Below, piece by piece: positions 63,724-64,000 of a DNA stretch of 64,000 nt. A model generated the notes under the pieces. It was not told the DNA's origin, ran no database searches, and saw nothing but the letters and a program-made list of their open reading frames with translations. The position numbers were made by a program, and so were the translations under genes. The number at the start of each line of letters is the position of its first letter. Position 1 is the stretch's first letter. Where the stretch lies: contig CM068320.1 of NCBI GenBank assembly GCA_034766995.1, positions 23,047,312 through 23,111,311 on the forward strand. The letters are read 5' to 3'. The DNA comes from Acanthacorydalis orientalis. Its lineage: Eukaryota > Arthropoda > Insecta > Megaloptera > Corydalidae.

Positions 63724-64000
63724 GTATCGTGAATATATTTAATAGATTTTTTTCCTAGCATACTCGACGAATTAAGAAAAATGTTCGTTTTATCTTTAGA
63801 ATAAAGTATTTATTATAAGAATTTATTTTTATCTCTCCGTATACATTATAAAAGATCTGAAGACATTTACAATATTACATTTTCTCTGATAAATGTATCA
63901 TAAGAATGACACATTTCTCCAAACAAGAAGAGAGAATTTTTTTCACATACATATTTACCCACTCGGCCATATACATAAACATGCACGTATATAACATATC
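63186..64000. other. Intergenic DNA at window end
   Basis: (TA)n at 63354-63396 and (CA)n/(TA)n at about 63680-63724. The stretch 63470-63660 is less A+T-rich, but no family was recognised. Confidence 0.45.

Noticed and set aside
1..64000. CRISPR array, operons, bacterial-type promoters or integrated virus
   Set aside because: Tandem repeats here are microsatellites or minisatellites without spacer structure; the introns and transposons are eukaryotic; no viral gene was recognised.

Overview
The window is one piece of a very A+T-rich animal nuclear genome, by eye well over 70% A+T. The evidence is two genes with spliced insect-type CRAL-TRIO proteins, many mariner/Tc1 copies of kinds common in insects, RTE-like non-LTR fragments, a piggyBac relative, and several dozen (TA)n microsatellites. 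I read it as an insect, most plausibly a hymenopteran, but nothing here fixes the order.

Only two genes are convincing. Both are on the minus strand in tandem and both encode CRAL-TRIO (Sec14-like, alpha-tocopherol-transfer-protein-like) lipid carriers. Gene B (24065 down to 14268, five exons, 309 residues) is complete. Gene A (11375 down to 7005, five exons, 277 residues) has the same intron phases but a much shorter C-terminal exon. They look like an old tandem duplication. The splice sites all fit GT/AG and both reading frames close exactly.

The rest is intron and intergenic DNA built from mobile-element debris. From left to right: a short poly(A) retroposon; a 5S-rRNA-headed SINE back to back with the 3' end of an RTE-like LINE (1.39-2.10 kb); a TIR MITE (4.9 kb, second copy at 30.0 kb); deleted mariners and a LINE tail inside gene A intron 1; a duplicated Tc1 segment (12 and 18 kb); a minisatellite in gene B intron 4; a decayed mariner in gene B intron 2; a family of three mariner-derived MITEs sharing one deletion junction (22.3, 25.6, 62.5 kb); a nearly full-length rosa-type element (27.1-28.4 kb); a nearly intact mariner (32.9-34.2 kb) next to a deleted one; older mariners at 36.6 and 40.6 kb; tandem repeats at 39.5 and 47.2 kb; a triplicated repeat with GC-rich hairpins (50.0-51.3 kb); a LINE reverse-transcriptase relic (53.7-54.8 kb); an internally deleted mariner (55.8 kb); and an internally deleted piggyBac-like element (59.6-61.2 kb). 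(TA)n tracts lie against many of the element ends.

I see no operon, CRISPR array, convincing tRNA gene or new multi-gene system. The most unusual items are the 5S-headed SINE with a LINE-matched tail, the poly(A) retroposon nested in a mariner MITE, the deletion-derivative families, and the association of (TA)n with TA-targeting elements.
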